64,000 bases of DNA from Pyrinomonadaceae bacterium (lineage in GTDB: Bacteria; Acidobacteriota; Blastocatellia; Pyrinomonadales; Pyrinomonadaceae), in the NCBI GenBank assembly GCA_026129865.1, contig JAHCHG010000001.1, positions 434,001-498,000 on the forward strand, read 5' to 3'. Position numbers and translations under genes: made by a program. Below the pieces are notes generated by a model. It searched no databases. It was not told the DNA's origin and was given only the letters and a program-made list of their open reading frames with translations. Positions 63,870 to 64,000 of the stretch are shown here, piece after piece (the first letter of the stretch is position 1; every line of letters starts with the position of its first letter).

Positions 63870-64000
63870 ATGGTTAGAATAATTTTAATTCTTTTGATCG
63901 TATTTCCGGTCGGAAGCCTCGCTCAAAAACAGGGAAAAGTTGAAGTTACTCCGCGCATTCTCATCGGCGAAGCGGATAAGAAATGCGAATCGCTCGAACT
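63870..64000 (+). CDS. Secreted protein, partial (C-terminus beyond edge)
   Basis: The first 43 codons of a plus-strand gene cut at the window end. Seen: a signal peptide MVRIILILLIVFPVGSLAQ, with a likely cut after LAQ, then KQGKVEVTPRILIGEADK and a cysteine. No family recognised from the visible part. It is divergent from tilS. Confidence 0.6.
   Translation, partial: MVRIILILLIVFPVGSLAQKQGKVEVTPRILIGEADKKCESLE

Overview
The window looks like a chromosomal contig from an Acidobacteriota-type soil or freshwater bacterium, perhaps close to Blastocatellia/Pyrinomonadaceae. This rests on gene order and protein style only (an interrupted nuo operon, many oxidoreductases, ATG/TTG starts, moderate base composition). 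No 16S rRNA or other decisive marker is present, so the placement is tentative.

Layout. 1-14.4 kb: a nearly unbroken minus-strand block of small redox enzymes (hemerythrin fragment, four MDR-type reductases, thioredoxin, OsmC, old yellow enzyme, luciferase-like monooxygenase, AhpD-like protein, SDRs, O-methyltransferase, DoxX, thioredoxin-like protein). It ends at an Rrf2-family regulator. Three copies of a palindrome TGTAACA-N5-TGTTACA lie in front of the regulator, doxX and trxA, so a thiol/electrophile-stress regulon is likely. 14.4-19.4 kb: small unknown proteins, a GntR regulator, a TIGR01777 epimerase, a cytochrome c overlapping thiG, thiS, and a hypothetical protein. 19.6-36.9 kb: a plus-strand complex I operon nuoABCD-E-F-G-H-J-K-L-M-N. 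It is interrupted by a coiled-coil gene, a 40-residue ribosomal protein Thx gene, a frameshifted nucleotidyltransferase, a secreted protein and a DUF1684 lipoprotein, and nuoI is absent. 37-43.5 kb: a glutamine amidotransferase convergent with a GCS2 carboxylate-amine ligase, a PilZ protein, a cystathionine gamma-synthase-type enzyme, a PP2C phosphatase, NfeD and tRNA-Leu(UAA).

43.7-55.1 kb: a signalling cluster. A PAS/zinc-ribbon-like protein is divergent from a PAS-GAF histidine kinase, followed by REC-HDOD and REC-degenerate-HD regulators, a hybrid histidine kinase and an NtrC-type regulator. Two sites match sigma-54 promoters. One is in front of the first kinase; the other, a full match, is in front of a secreted glycine-zipper protein just past the NtrC-type gene. 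55.1-58 kb: two tandem hairpins with an identical 10-nt loop, mdh, a frameshifted carboxypeptidase-regulatory-like gene, and a DUF2306 membrane protein. The DUF2306 gene has the boundaries and attC-like 3' site of an integron gene cassette. 58-64 kb: housekeeping genes holA, lptE, folP, ftsH and tilS on the minus strand, and the start of a secreted protein at the right edge.

The most unusual points are the candidate solitary gene cassette next to holA, the twin hairpins with an invariant loop, the Rrf2 palindromes, the sigma-54 circuit, and the nuo operon without nuoI but with a ribosomal protein gene inside it.
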